This document shows positions 7,540-15,472 of a stretch of 64,000 nucleotides of DNA, one piece after another; the stretch's first letter is position 1, and each line of letters starts with the position of its first letter. A model generated the notes under the pieces. It made no database searches and was not told the origin of the DNA. It saw only the letters and a list, made by a program, of their open reading frames with translations. The stretch lies in contig WGMW01000038.1 of assembly GCA_016124845.1 (NCBI GenBank), forward strand, positions 1-64,000, given 5' to 3'. This stretch comes from Flavobacteriales bacterium. Its GTDB lineage: Bacteria; Bacteroidota; Bacteroidia; UBA10329. A program made the translations under genes and the position numbers.

Positions 7540-9956
7540 TAAGACTTCAACCTTCTGCGCATCGCCATCACCGTACCGATGACCATCACCACGCAGCCTG
7601 CCCAAAGGATGTTGATCCATGGGAAGATCATGGCCTGCATCACGATGAATTCCTTGTAGGCATCAGGCTTCTCGTAAAGCGCAATTTCCACTTTGCCGTC
7701 TTCCGGCAGCACCTTATTCACAATCAACCGCAGGCCTAGTTCTTCCATCTCCGCAGGAACGGGAATGGCCATTCTGTCTCTGATCACGTAAAGCGGTGAG
7801 AGCGTGGTCTTATTGCCCGAGATCTCCAGCGCGGTGAGATTGGCCGCCACGGCAATGTCGCCTTCCTGCAAATTGTACTTCGCCTGATCCACATTGCGGT
7901 CGAAGCCATTGAAGATGATCATCGCCTGACCAGCAAAAAGCGTATCGCCAGGAGCCAACTGTTTGGTGTCGGTGTTCTTGTATTCGTCAGGATTGTTCTT
8001 GGCCTCCTCCGTTTCCACCTCCGCGTAGGTCACAAAACTGTAGATGTCCTTGTGCAGGAAATGACGCGTGTCGGGCTCCGCGATATTTCCCATCCGTGGG
8101 TTGGTCTGCACACGCGGATGCAGCGAGAACGCAAGGTTGTAATCGTTGCCCGTCTTGGTCAGATAATCCACCTGATAGAACACGTTCACGCCTTCCTTCT
8201 GCTTGCCCACATACGTCACGAAGTAATCGGCCATGCGCAGCGTATCACCCTTCATCATCAGGATGTTCTCGCGGTTGCTGAAATCGCCCTGCTTGCCCAA
8301 ACTTTCCACGTCCATTCCAGACGTGTTCATGGAAATGACCTGCGTTTTGGATGTGCTGAGGAATGCGCCCAGCAAGATCATCCCGAAACCGATGTGCGCT
8401 ACGGAAGCTCCCGCCACTTTCACCTTGCCTTTCAGCACTTTGAACCAGTAGGTCGCATTCGCGAAAATGAGGAAAAGCGAACTGAACAGCATCGCGTAAA
8501 ACAGCACGTTGCGGTAATGCATGGCCAGGCCGATGGCCACCGTTCCGACCAATGCCAGCACAAACGGAATCGTCAGCCCTTTGGTGATCTGTTTCGGGTC
8601 GGTCTTCTTGTATTTGAAGAACTGCGTTACCGCGATGAGAATGGCCAGAATGATTGCCAACGGCAACTGAAAACTGTTGTAATGCGCAATCGGGTCGAGT
8701 GGCGGAGCAAGGTTCGTTCCGAAGAGTTTGTTCCACACGGGAATGGACGTGGTGAACATGATCTGGAACGAGGAAATGACCAGCACCAGCGCCCCGATGA
8801 ACATCCAGAACTCACGCGAGTAAAGGCTGTCCTCATCCTTCGATTTCGGAATCTCTTTCCAACGAATGATGAGCAGGATGATGGCAAGGAAAAGGAACGC
8901 CAGAAGGTAAACCAGCAACTGTCCCGACATGCCAAGGTCAGTAAAGGCGTGTACGGAAGTATCGCCCAAAATTCCGCTTCGCGTGAGGAAGGTTGAGTAC
9001 AGAATAAGAATGAACGTGGCGACTGTCAGTACGAACGTCATAATGAGCGATTGCCCGCGGTTCTTCTGTATGACCATGACGTGTGCCGCTCCCACCAGCG
9101 TCAACCAAGGAACAAGGCTTGAATTCTCCACAGGGTCCCAAGCCCAGAAACCACCGAAACTCAACGCTTCGTACGCCCAAGCACCGCCCATCAGAATTCC
9201 CGTTCCAAGAATCATCACACCGAAGAATGTCCACGGCAAGGCAGGCTTCATCCATTCGGTGTATTTCTTTTTCCAAAGCCCTGCTATCGCGAAAGCAAAC
9301 GGAACCAATGTACTGGCAAAGCCGAGGAACAGCGTTGGCGGGTGAATGGTCATCCAGTAGTTCTGCAACAGCGGATTGAGGCCGCGGCCGTCCAGTCTGT
9401 CGAGGTAATTTGCGTTCTGTAGGAACGGCAGATTTGCGAAGTCGGGATGTTCGCGCAGCAACAGGAACGGGTTGCTACCAATGCGGATCACATCTCCGAA
9501 GTTGGCTCCCAAAACCATCGAAACGAGGAACATCTGCACCAGTGCAAAAACTGCCATCACGGGCGCTTCCCAACTTTTGGCGTACTTCAGCAAAATAGTT
9601 CCGAGCACGGCATGCCAGAACATCCACAGCAGGAAACTGCCCTCCTGTCCTTCCCAAAAACTGGAAAGGATGTAGCGCATGGGCATTTCGGAGTTGGAAT
9701 GTTCCCACACGTAATGGTACTCGAACATGCCGTTGTAAAGCATGTAAAGCAACGTACCGAAGATGCCGAAGACCGAAAAGACATGCAGGCCGAATGCGCT
9801 GCGCGAGAGGGCCTTCCAATTGCTGAAAGCCGCGTCATTCTTAGCTCCCAGCGCATAACCGACAGCCGCAATAAAGGCCGAAACAAACGCCAGAATGATA
9901 AAAAGGCGGCCGAGTTGGCCTGCCCAAAGATGCTCTCCGATATAGTTGATATCCAT
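7539..9956 (-). CDS. ccmF: Cytochrome c maturation protein CcmF
   Basis: This polytopic inner-membrane protein of 805 residues belongs to the CcmF/CcsA haem-handling family. About 14 hydrophobic segments are visible. The tryptophan-rich haem-binding motif reads WGGFWAWDPVENSSLVPWL-like near residue 270. A large periplasmic domain lies between the last two membrane segments (residues about 540-770). CcmF joins haem from CcmE to apocytochrome c thiols, with CcmH and CcmI in proteobacteria. The ATG overlaps the ccmE stop by one base (TAATG), indicating translational coupling. No ccmH, ccmI or ccmG is in the window. Confidence 0.9.
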   Translation of the reverse strand: MDINYIGEHLWAGQLGRLFIILAFVSAFIAAVGYALGAKNDAAFSNWKALSRSAFGLHVFSVFGIFGTLLYMLYNGMFEYHYVWEHSNSEMPMRYILSSFWEGQEGSFLLWMFWHAVLGTILLKYAKSWEAPVMAVFALVQMFLVSMVLGANFGDVIRIGSNPFLLLREHPDFANLPFLQNANYLDRLDGRGLNPLLQNYWMTIHPPTLFLGFASTLVPFAFAIAGLWKKKYTEWMKPALPWTFFGVMILGTGILMGGAWAYEALSFGGFWAWDPVENSSLVPWLTLVGAAHVMVIQKNRGQSLIMTFVLTVATFILILYSTFLTRSGILGDTSVHAFTDLGMSGQLLVYLLAFLFLAIILLIIRWKEIPKSKDEDSLYSREFWMFIGALVLVISSFQIMFTTSIPVWNKLFGTNLAPPLDPIAHYNSFQLPLAIILAILIAVTQFFKYKKTDPKQITKGLTIPFVLALVGTVAIGLAMHYRNVLFYAMLFSSLFLIFANATYWFKVLKGKVKVAGASVAHIGFGMILLGAFLSTSKTQVISMNTSGMDVESLGKQGDFSNRENILMMKGDTLRMADYFVTYVGKQKEGVNVFYQVDYLTKTGNDYNLAFSLHPRVQTNPRMGNIAEPDTRHFLHKDIYSFVTYAEVETEEAKNNPDEYKNTDTKQLAPGDTLFAGQAMIIFNGFDRNVDQAKYNLQEGDIAVAANLTALEISGNKTTLSPLYVIRDRMAIPVPAEMEELGLRLIVNKVLPEDGKVEIALYEKPDAYKEFIVMQAMIFPWINILWAGCVVMVIGTVMAMRRRLKS

Positions 9957-10372
9957 TAGGAAGTGGCGCTTTCTGCGGTGAACTCCTGCATTTCGCCTTG
10001 CTGCCCTTCATTGTATTTCGAAGGACACTTCATCAGGATCTTCGAAGCCTTGAAAGCATCGCCCTCGTATTTACCGACCAGCACGATCTGCTCCGAGCGC
10101 TCAAAATCCTGCGGCTTGGTTCCTGCGAAATGCACACGCTGCTCATCCCCGTTGTTATCCACCATGCTGAATGAGAACAGGTTGGCATCCACCTCCGGAT
10201 CGTAGGTCATTTCCGCCTCCTTGTCCAATTGGCCCACCACGTGGTATTCTTTGCCTGGGTTATCCTTCGCTTCGCTGAAAGAAGCGTAGGTACTGCTATC
10301 AGAAACCGTGGTCAAGATCGCCCCAATGGCAATCGCGATCACGATAATGGCTATGATGTGTGTTTTCTTCAT
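9956..10372 (-). CDS. ccmE: Cytochrome c maturation haem chaperone CcmE, Cys variant
   Basis: This 138-residue protein has one N-terminal membrane anchor (residues 5-22) and a periplasmic OB-fold domain. CcmE carries haem covalently from CcmC to CcmF. The usual haem-binding histidine of the HxxxY motif is replaced: here it is Cys116 in C-P-S-K-Y120. Such CxxxY forms are known from some sulfate reducers and archaea and, as I recall, from other Bacteroidota. The gene is coupled to ccmF by a one-base overlap. A 271-base repeat-filled gap separates it from ccmD. Confidence 0.85.
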   Translation of the reverse strand: MKKTHIIAIIVIAIAIGAILTTVSDSSTYASFSEAKDNPGKEYHVVGQLDKEAEMTYDPEVDANLFSFSMVDNNGDEQRVHFAGTKPQDFERSEQIVLVGKYEGDAFKASKILMKCPSKYNEGQQGEMQEFTAESATS

Positions 10373-10643
10373 TTTATGCTGATACGAATTACGAATTGGT
10401 TACGAATATTCGAATGCAATTGAACCGCAAAGACGCAAAGTTTTCGATGAGATCGCAAAGACAAAGATCAGTCTGTGAGATCTGAGAAAATCTGTGCATC
10501 TGTGGCTTTAACATTTTTGGTTACGAATTACGAATGGATACGAATATGCGAACGGTGGTCAAATCAGACGTTTCCGCTTTAGATATTTCGAATTTCATAT
10601 TTCGGGTTTCAATTTTCAGATTTAAAATCCTCTTTCGGGGGAC
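10373..10643. repeat. Repeat-filled spacer between ccmD and ccmE
   Basis: The 271-base gap holds two runs of TACGAAT-type repeats (10382-10415 and 10519-10548), a CGCAAAGACGCAAAG stretch (10430-10470) also seen near 13197 and 20393, and a CTGTGAGATCTGAG...ATCTGTGGC fragment (10470-10507). It ends in an AT-rich ATTTCGAATTTC run. No gene was seen in it. Confidence 0.6.
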
Positions 10644-10859
10644 TTAGGGGGCTTTTTCTTCCTTCTCCAATTTGGTCAGTCGCCTATCGAGAGTTATGAG
10701 GTAAACAACCAAACCCACGAAAATGATCGCGATGACACCGACAACCACATAGATCTTTCCGTTCTGGTGAAGCGCATCGGCCATTTCAACGTCTTGGGCA
10801 AAGCCCGAAACCGGTAGAAACGCCATCATCCAAACAAGTATTCTTATCAAACTTTTCAT
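10644..10859 (-). CDS. ccmD: CcmD-like small membrane protein
   Basis: A 71-residue protein with an N-terminal signal-like hydrophobic stretch. A single strong membrane segment (IYVVVGVIAIIFVGLVVYLITL) follows, and then a charged tail, LDRRLTKLEKEEKAP. This is the usual look of the short CcmD protein, which helps release haem-loaded CcmE from CcmABC. The ATG at 10859 is preferred over upstream codons. It lies between ccmC and ccmE on the same strand, which supports the assignment. CcmD proteins are too short for a call by sequence alone. Confidence 0.7.
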   Translation of the reverse strand: MKSLIRILVWMMAFLPVSGFAQDVEMADALHQNGKIYVVVGVIAIIFVGLVVYLITLDRRLTKLEKEEKAP

Positions 10860-10901
10860 CGAACAACTACTCTTTCGTGTTTGTACCAAGTCTTGAAATA
10901 G

Positions 10902-10971
10902 CGTCACCCTGAACTCGTTTCAGGGTCTGAGTACTCCTGTTCGTAGATGCTGAAACAAGTTCAGCATGACG
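10902..10971. repeat. 70-bp inverted repeat between ccmC and ccmD
   Basis: CGTCA...TGACG ends enclose CTGAACTCGTTTCAG and CTGAAACAAGTTCAG, which are inverted copies with one mismatch. Fragments with the words GACAGGCTCAGGG or CTCAGGGTGAC lie at 34545 and 14660, so this is probably a dispersed repeat. It could also fold as a hairpin inside the ccm message. Confidence 0.65.
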
Positions 10972-11009
10972 GAACCTACTGTTAGCATGGAAAAACCTCA
11001 GTCCCATTC

Positions 11010-11714
11010 TCATTCCAATGACTTTATCAATCTGTTCTCCTTGATGGACTGCAATCGCACGCGGATGTTCACCAGCCACACGCCAAGTAAGGTCCAGCCA
11101 ATAATGGCCGGATAGAACACGAGTTTCATTTTATCGTTGAGGTCGTAACCACCGAAACCGGGATTTCCTCCGTTGCCTGGATGGAGGCTGTCTACCAATC
11201 GCGGTAGCACCATGATAAATACCATGAACATGACATAAGCGAAGATGTTGTAAACGGCCGACACCCGGGCACGTTTCTGCTCTTCGTCCATACTTCCGCG
11301 CAGCACCACATACGCCAAATACACCAGCATTCCCATGGCCACACCGTTCAGTTTGGCATCGCCCGTCCAGTAGGTTCCCCACGTGTTCTTAGCCCACAAC
11401 ATTCCAGTTGTGAGACCGAGCACACCCATGAAAAGCGCCACGTTAATTCCTTCCGAAGCGATGATGTCGGAACGTCTATCGCCTTTCATCAGTTGAATGA
11501 TGCTGTAAACCAACGATACGGTGAGGATGATCATCATCCCGAACCATTGCGTTACATGGTAAAACAGGTTGCGAATGGTCTCGTGCAGGATCGGCAGCGC
11601 TGGAACTTCAATAATAAGCCCGTAAACAAGCGAATACAACGGGAGAATGATGGCGAGCCATTTCCACCAGGCCAACCCAAGAATTTTCGTTGATGTTTCT
11701 CCGATTTTCAGCAT
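11010..11714 (-). CDS. ccmC: Cytochrome c maturation protein CcmC
   Basis: This inner-membrane protein of 234 residues has six hydrophobic segments. It belongs to the CcmC/CcsA haem-handling family, which moves haem across or to the periplasmic side and loads CcmE. The Trp-rich loop reads NTWGTYWTGDAKLNG near residue 105, a shortened form of the WWD motif. A His lies in the FYHV segment near residue 52 and another in the LHPGNGG loop. It follows ccmB after a 39-base gap. The gene order and membrane layout make the call solid. Confidence 0.85.
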   Translation of the reverse strand: MLKIGETSTKILGLAWWKWLAIILPLYSLVYGLIIEVPALPILHETIRNLFYHVTQWFGMMIILTVSLVYSIIQLMKGDRRSDIIASEGINVALFMGVLGLTTGMLWAKNTWGTYWTGDAKLNGVAMGMLVYLAYVVLRGSMDEEQKRARVSAVYNIFAYVMFMVFIMVLPRLVDSLHPGNGGNPGFGGYDLNDKMKLVFYPAIIGWTLLGVWLVNIRVRLQSIKENRLIKSLE

Positions 11715-11753
11715 TGATTTTCAGGACTTTACGAGTTCAAAACAGCCCTTTTT

Positions 11754-12416
11754 TCAATCGCGCCAAAGGTACGGAAATAAAAGGTAGCTGAGGGCGACAA
11801 CGATCACAATGATCAATACTAAGACAATTATAAGATTGTAACTGACGGATGGATCGAGGCCATCGACCGCGTTCTTGGAGAATTTGATGAGTGTCATCAA
11901 AAACGGTAGCTGCACAGGGAAACTCAGAATGGCCATCAAACTCAGGTTGTTGTCGGTTTTAGCGGCAATGGCCGACATGAGCGTTAGGATGAGCGCAAAA
12001 CCCGTGCTTCCGAGCCAGAGCGCCAGCGCGAACATGAGGTGATCCTGCACCAGATCACCGATAAAAACGTAGTAAATAACATATCCCAGCAGCGCAATGA
12101 CCCACATGATGATGGCGTTATACATCATTTTGGCCAGCACAAACGCCTGTGGCGAACACGTGGAATAGAAATACAGCAATCGCCCTTTGTGTTCCTGAAT
12201 GAACGAGCGCCCCACCGCGTTGATAGATGCAAAGAGCATGATGATCCAGAAAAGGGCGTTCCAAACAGGCACGGAAGTGATCTGACGGAAACTCAGGTAA
12301 CACACGAAAACCGTGCTCACCACGTACAGCAACAGCCCATTGAGCGCGTAACGGTTACGCCATTCCAACGTCAGTTCCTTGTAAAGAAGAGCCTTTATCT
12401 GGGCGAGCATCTGCAA
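11754..12416 (-). CDS. ccmB: Haem exporter membrane subunit CcmB
   Basis: This 220-residue protein has six hydrophobic segments and a typical CcmB opening (IKALLYKELTLEWRNRYALNGLLLYVV). With the ATPase CcmA and with CcmC, it forms the ABC-type complex that releases haem-bound CcmE. No ccmA is adjacent, which is common in this phylum where ccmA lies elsewhere. The start could also be the second Met, two codons on. It is the first gene of the leftward ccm cluster. Confidence 0.82.
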   Translation of the reverse strand: MQMLAQIKALLYKELTLEWRNRYALNGLLLYVVSTVFVCYLSFRQITSVPVWNALFWIIMLFASINAVGRSFIQEHKGRLLYFYSTCSPQAFVLAKMMYNAIIMWVIALLGYVIYYVFIGDLVQDHLMFALALWLGSTGFALILTLMSAIAAKTDNNLSLMAILSFPVQLPFLMTLIKFSKNAVDGLDPSVSYNLIIVLVLIIVIVVALSYLLFPYLWRD

Positions 12417-12422
12417 AATGCA

Positions 12423-13136
12423 TTAATAGTGAGCAACGGACTTGCCTAGTTTCAATTCCGCTTCTTCATAAGGTTGTACAAATCGAGAATAATCTTCTTT
12501 GCTGATGAAAAGATTTGCCATACCAATCAAATCTGGCGTTACAAATTTCACTCTGGATGAATAAACTTTAGTACTGTCTTCAGAAAGTTTAATGCAAAAC
12601 TGTCCTAAGATCTGGTCGGTCATTTCTTTGAACGATGGAAGTTCTCCTTTCTCGTTTGAATCTTCAGTTTTTGAGAGATTAACATCTGGATCGAACTCAC
12701 CCAACGGAATTTCAATTGGCTCGGTCTCTTCCCAAGTTGGAACTCTTTGGTGTTGATCAAAAACGAGCTGACATAAATCCTGATGGTAATTTGCATAGTA
12801 TCTTAACCAACAGGCGCACTTATCAAACTCCGTCTCGGTAATGGACACCAGTTCTATCTCATCAAAGACAAGCGTTCCTGAATTTTCATTATAAGCGAAC
12901 AGCCAATCATTTTCCAGCCCTGAGAGTCGTCCGTTTTTGAGAGACGCTAAATGTGTTTTTGTTGACCCACCAAATCTTAAAAAATAGGTCTGATCTGACT
13001 TCGAAATATTTAACCGTACAGGTTCTTCATCATAAATTCCAAGCCAATTCCCTACATACGGATCTTTCTCGTCTTGACAGGCTGAAAATACCAGCAGACA
13101 TAAGAGCCAAAAGGTGTAAGTTTTAAAGTTCTTCAT
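12423..13136 (-). CDS. Predicted lipoprotein of unknown function
   Basis: A 237-residue protein with a lipoprotein signal peptide: a hydrophobic core followed by LVFSAC, so the mature protein would begin at Cys20. The mature part opens DPYVGNWLGIYDEEPVRLNISK, reminiscent of small lipocalin-like repeats that start VGxW. Nothing else recognisable was found. It is separated from ccmB by six bases on the same strand and may be cotranscribed, but a haem role is not supported. Codon use is more AT-rich than ccm genes. Confidence 0.7.
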   Translation of the reverse strand: MKNFKTYTFWLLCLLVFSACQDEKDPYVGNWLGIYDEEPVRLNISKSDQTYFLRFGGSTKTHLASLKNGRLSGLENDWLFAYNENSGTLVFDEIELVSITETEFDKCACWLRYYANYHQDLCQLVFDQHQRVPTWEETEPIEIPLGEFDPDVNLSKTEDSNEKGELPSFKEMTDQILGQFCIKLSEDSTKVYSSRVKFVTPDLIGMANLFISKEDYSRFVQPYEEAELKLGKSVAHY

Positions 13137-13250
13137 TATGAGCTATGAGATGCGAAGATACGGTTACGAATGGGTACAAATATGCGAATGCGGAAACCGC
13201 AAAGACGCTGAGTTTTCGCTAAGAACGCGCGAAGACGCTACCACCTCATC

Positions 13251-13382
13251 TCAGGCACGCTTGAAGATGTCCTTCTTGGCCTCTTCCCAACTTCGGGTCT
13301 TCATTTCGCCTTTGGCAATCAGATCCACCCGTCTGCTCACTTCGTCCATCTGATTCCTTTGGATGTGTTTTTTATTCTTCAT
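13251..13382 (-). CDS. Short ORF coupled to the ORF6N gene, antitoxin-tail-like
   Basis: A 43-residue reading frame whose ATG overlaps the last codons of the ORF6N gene (GATGAAGAATAA). The part EVSRRVDLIAKGEMKTRSWEEAKKDIF resembles the C-terminal half of 'putative addiction module component' antitoxins (a DRR helix, then a spacer and WEEVK). It may be a remnant or a small real partner. No toxin follows. Tentative. Confidence 0.35.
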   Translation of the reverse strand: MKNKKHIQRNQMDEVSRRVDLIAKGEMKTRSWEEAKKDIFKRA

Positions 13383-13926
13383 CACGCCTATAACCTATTC
13401 TTGTGCGATTGGCCTGATCTGCCTCAGCCTGTTTTGCCTTTTCCAATTGTTGCAGATACTCGAATATCATTTTGATCTGTTCATCATGTCCCGAGACCAA
13501 TCTCCGAGTCTCCTCCAACTGGGCAAACAGTTCCGCATGATTCAGCATCATTTCGCGCATTTTCACAAATACCTCGATGATGCGGATGCCCATGAATTTG
13601 GCACGTTTGCTCCTAAGTACATTTGCAAGTTGAAGAATTCCATGTTCGGTAAAAACCATTGGTAGGTAGCGCGTTCCCCCTCTTCCTTCCTTTGAGGTCA
13701 CGATCTGTGACCTCAAAGCATTGAACTCGTCCTTTGTAAGTTCAAACATGAAGTGTTCTGGAAAAATATCAAGGTTTCTGCGCACCGCCTGTTTCAGCGC
13801 TTTCGTTTCCACCTCATACAGTTCGGCAAGGTCGTGGTCCAACATCACCTTCGTTCCGCGTATCTCATAGATCTTACTTATCAGAACTTCCTGCGGAAGC
13901 AGCGATATTCCGTCATTCTCTGGCAT
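13372..13926 (-). CDS. ORF6N domain protein
   Basis: A 184-residue protein. Residues about 10-95 form an ORF6N domain (EIRGTKVMLDHDLAELYEVETKALKQAVRRN...FPEHFMFEL). This DNA-binding module is related to KilA-N and often found in phage antirepressors and chromosomal orphans. The C-terminal 60 residues are a predicted coiled coil (LFAQLEETRRLVSGHDEQIKMIFEYLQQLEKAK). The ATG at 13926 is preferred over a TTG three codons upstream. No phage genes are nearby. Regulatory role and targets are unknown. Confidence 0.82.
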   Translation of the reverse strand: MPENDGISLLPQEVLISKIYEIRGTKVMLDHDLAELYEVETKALKQAVRRNLDIFPEHFMFELTKDEFNALRSQIVTSKEGRGGTRYLPMVFTEHGILQLANVLRSKRAKFMGIRIIEVFVKMREMMLNHAELFAQLEETRRLVSGHDEQIKMIFEYLQQLEKAKQAEADQANRTRIGYRRDEE

Positions 13927-14091
13927 GAATTCCAAAGAAAACCATTTTCCGCAGAAATGAACAATCAGAGAAGTCCGTGAAAATCAGCGCATTTTCGAAA
14001 GTTTCGGAACAAGTTGTGGCTGAAAAATGTTCGAATGCGATACCTTGCAAACAATCCACCGCAAACGAGTGTTTCCCTTAAAAATTCAACC

Positions 14092-14628
14092 ATGAAAAAG
14101 CTACTCATCCTTTTAATGACCATCTCAACAACAGCAGTTATGGCACAGACAAAAACACTCTACGATTTTACCGCCAAGACCATTGACGGGCAGGATTTCG
14201 ATTTCTCAACGCTGAAAGGCAAAAAAGTGCTGATCGTAAATACGGCCAGTAAGTGTGGTTTCACACCGCAATATGAACAGTTGGAAGAACTCTACAAGAA
14301 ATACGGTGGCGAGAATTTTCAGATCATCGGTTTCCCGGCCAACAATTTCATGCATCAGGAACCTGGCAGCAATGACGAGATCGCGGAGTTCTGCCAGAAG
14401 AATTACGGTGTGACCTTTACCATGATGGAAAAGATTGATGTGAAGGGAAAAGACCAGCACCCGATATATGCTTGGCTCACAGAGCAAAGTCAGAATGGCG
14501 TGGAAGACGCTCCTGTGAAATGGAATTTCCAGAAGTTTCTGATCGATGAGAATGGCAATTATGTGACGCACCTTGCCCCTAATGTTGACCCGATGTCTGA
14601 AGAGATTCTTTCTTGGTTGGGAAAATGA
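14092..14628 (+). CDS. Glutathione peroxidase-family thiol peroxidase, exported
   Basis: A 178-residue protein with a signal peptide (MKKLLILLMTISTTAVMAQ) and a full thioredoxin-fold GPx domain. The peroxidatic Cys55 lies in TASKCGFT, and the WNF motif is present (VKWNFQKFL). The usual FPCNQF is FPANNF, so the resolving Cys and tetrad Gln at that place are absent, as in many Bacteroidota relatives. It likely reduces hydroperoxides in the periplasm using a thioredoxin-like donor. The ATG at 14092 is chosen because it begins the signal peptide. Confidence 0.88.
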   Translation: MKKLLILLMTISTTAVMAQTKTLYDFTAKTIDGQDFDFSTLKGKKVLIVNTASKCGFTPQYEQLEELYKKYGGENFQIIGFPANNFMHQEPGSNDEIAEFCQKNYGVTFTMMEKIDVKGKDQHPIYAWLTEQSQNGVEDAPVKWNFQKFLIDENGNYVTHLAPNVDPMSEEILSWLGK

Positions 14629-14721
14629 CCCTTCGATACGATCCGATTTCATCGAACCACTCAGGGTGACCCTCGGTAAGCACGTTCGTATATTCGTACC
14701 CATTCGTAATTTGTAACCATT

Positions 14722-15423
14722 TTGAAACTGGACATTCTTGCCTTCGGTGCGCATCCTGACGATGTGGAAATTTCTGCTTCTGGCACCATTCTGAAGCACA
14801 TTGAACTTGGTTACAGGTGCGGTATCGTTGATCTGACGCATGGAGAACTCGGCACGCGAGGAAGTGGTGAACTCCGCCTGAAGGAAGCGGCCAAAGCCAA
14901 AGAAATCCTCGGAATTGAAGTGCGCGAAAACCTCGGTTTTGCAGATGGTTTCTTTTCCATTGATAAGGAACATCAACTGCCGATCATTGAAATGATTCGG
15001 AAGTATCGACCAGAAATTGTTCTTGCAAATTCCGTTCATGACCGTCATCCCGACCACGGAAGAGCTGCCAAATTAGTAGCAGATGCCTGTTTTCTATCTG
15101 GTTTGATCAAAATCGATACTGGTCAGGAAGCATGGCGACCCAACGCGGTTTATCATTACATTCAGGATGAATACATCCAACCGGACCTGACCATCGACAT
15201 CACGCCATACTTCGATAAGAAGATCGAGAGCATTTTGGCGTACAGCTCACAATTCTACGACCCGACCAGCGATGAACCTGACACACCTATTTCGGGCAAG
15301 GAATTCCTCGATTTCCTGAAAGGAAGAGCACGGGTTGTTGGAAGACCGATCGGGGCGGAGTTGGCAGAAGGATTCACAGCAGCGAGAAATGTCGGTGTGA
15401 ATAATCTCTTTGACCTCCAATAG
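14722..15423 (+). CDS. bshB1: Bacillithiol biosynthesis deacetylase BshB1
   Basis: A 233-residue zinc-dependent deacetylase of the LmbE/PIG-L family. The metal and catalytic motif AHPDDVE lies near residue 10 and the second motif HPDHGRAAKLV near residue 110. The block THGELGTRGSGELRLKEAAKA is typical of BshB1. The enzyme removes acetyl from N-acetylglucosaminyl-malate in bacillithiol synthesis, the main low-mass thiol of many Bacteroidota. The start is TTG, the only start in phase with the conserved N terminus (KLDILAFGAHPDD). Confidence 0.9.
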   Translation: MKLDILAFGAHPDDVEISASGTILKHIELGYRCGIVDLTHGELGTRGSGELRLKEAAKAKEILGIEVRENLGFADGFFSIDKEHQLPIIEMIRKYRPEIVLANSVHDRHPDHGRAAKLVADACFLSGLIKIDTGQEAWRPNAVYHYIQDEYIQPDLTIDITPYFDKKIESILAYSSQFYDPTSDEPDTPISGKEFLDFLKGRARVVGRPIGAELAEGFTAARNVGVNNLFDLQ

Positions 15424-15446
15424 ACGTTTCAACATCCATTCTTGGG

Positions 15447-15454
15447 TATCTTTG
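15447..15454 (+). promoter_or_regulatory. -7 box TATCTTTG
   Basis: An exact TAnnTTTG box lies 19 bases before the ATG of the tandem beta-lactamase-like gene. A TTT instead of TTG sits about 18 bases upstream. Confidence 0.5.
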
Positions 15455-15472
15455 CAGTCGCATTTTATTCGA

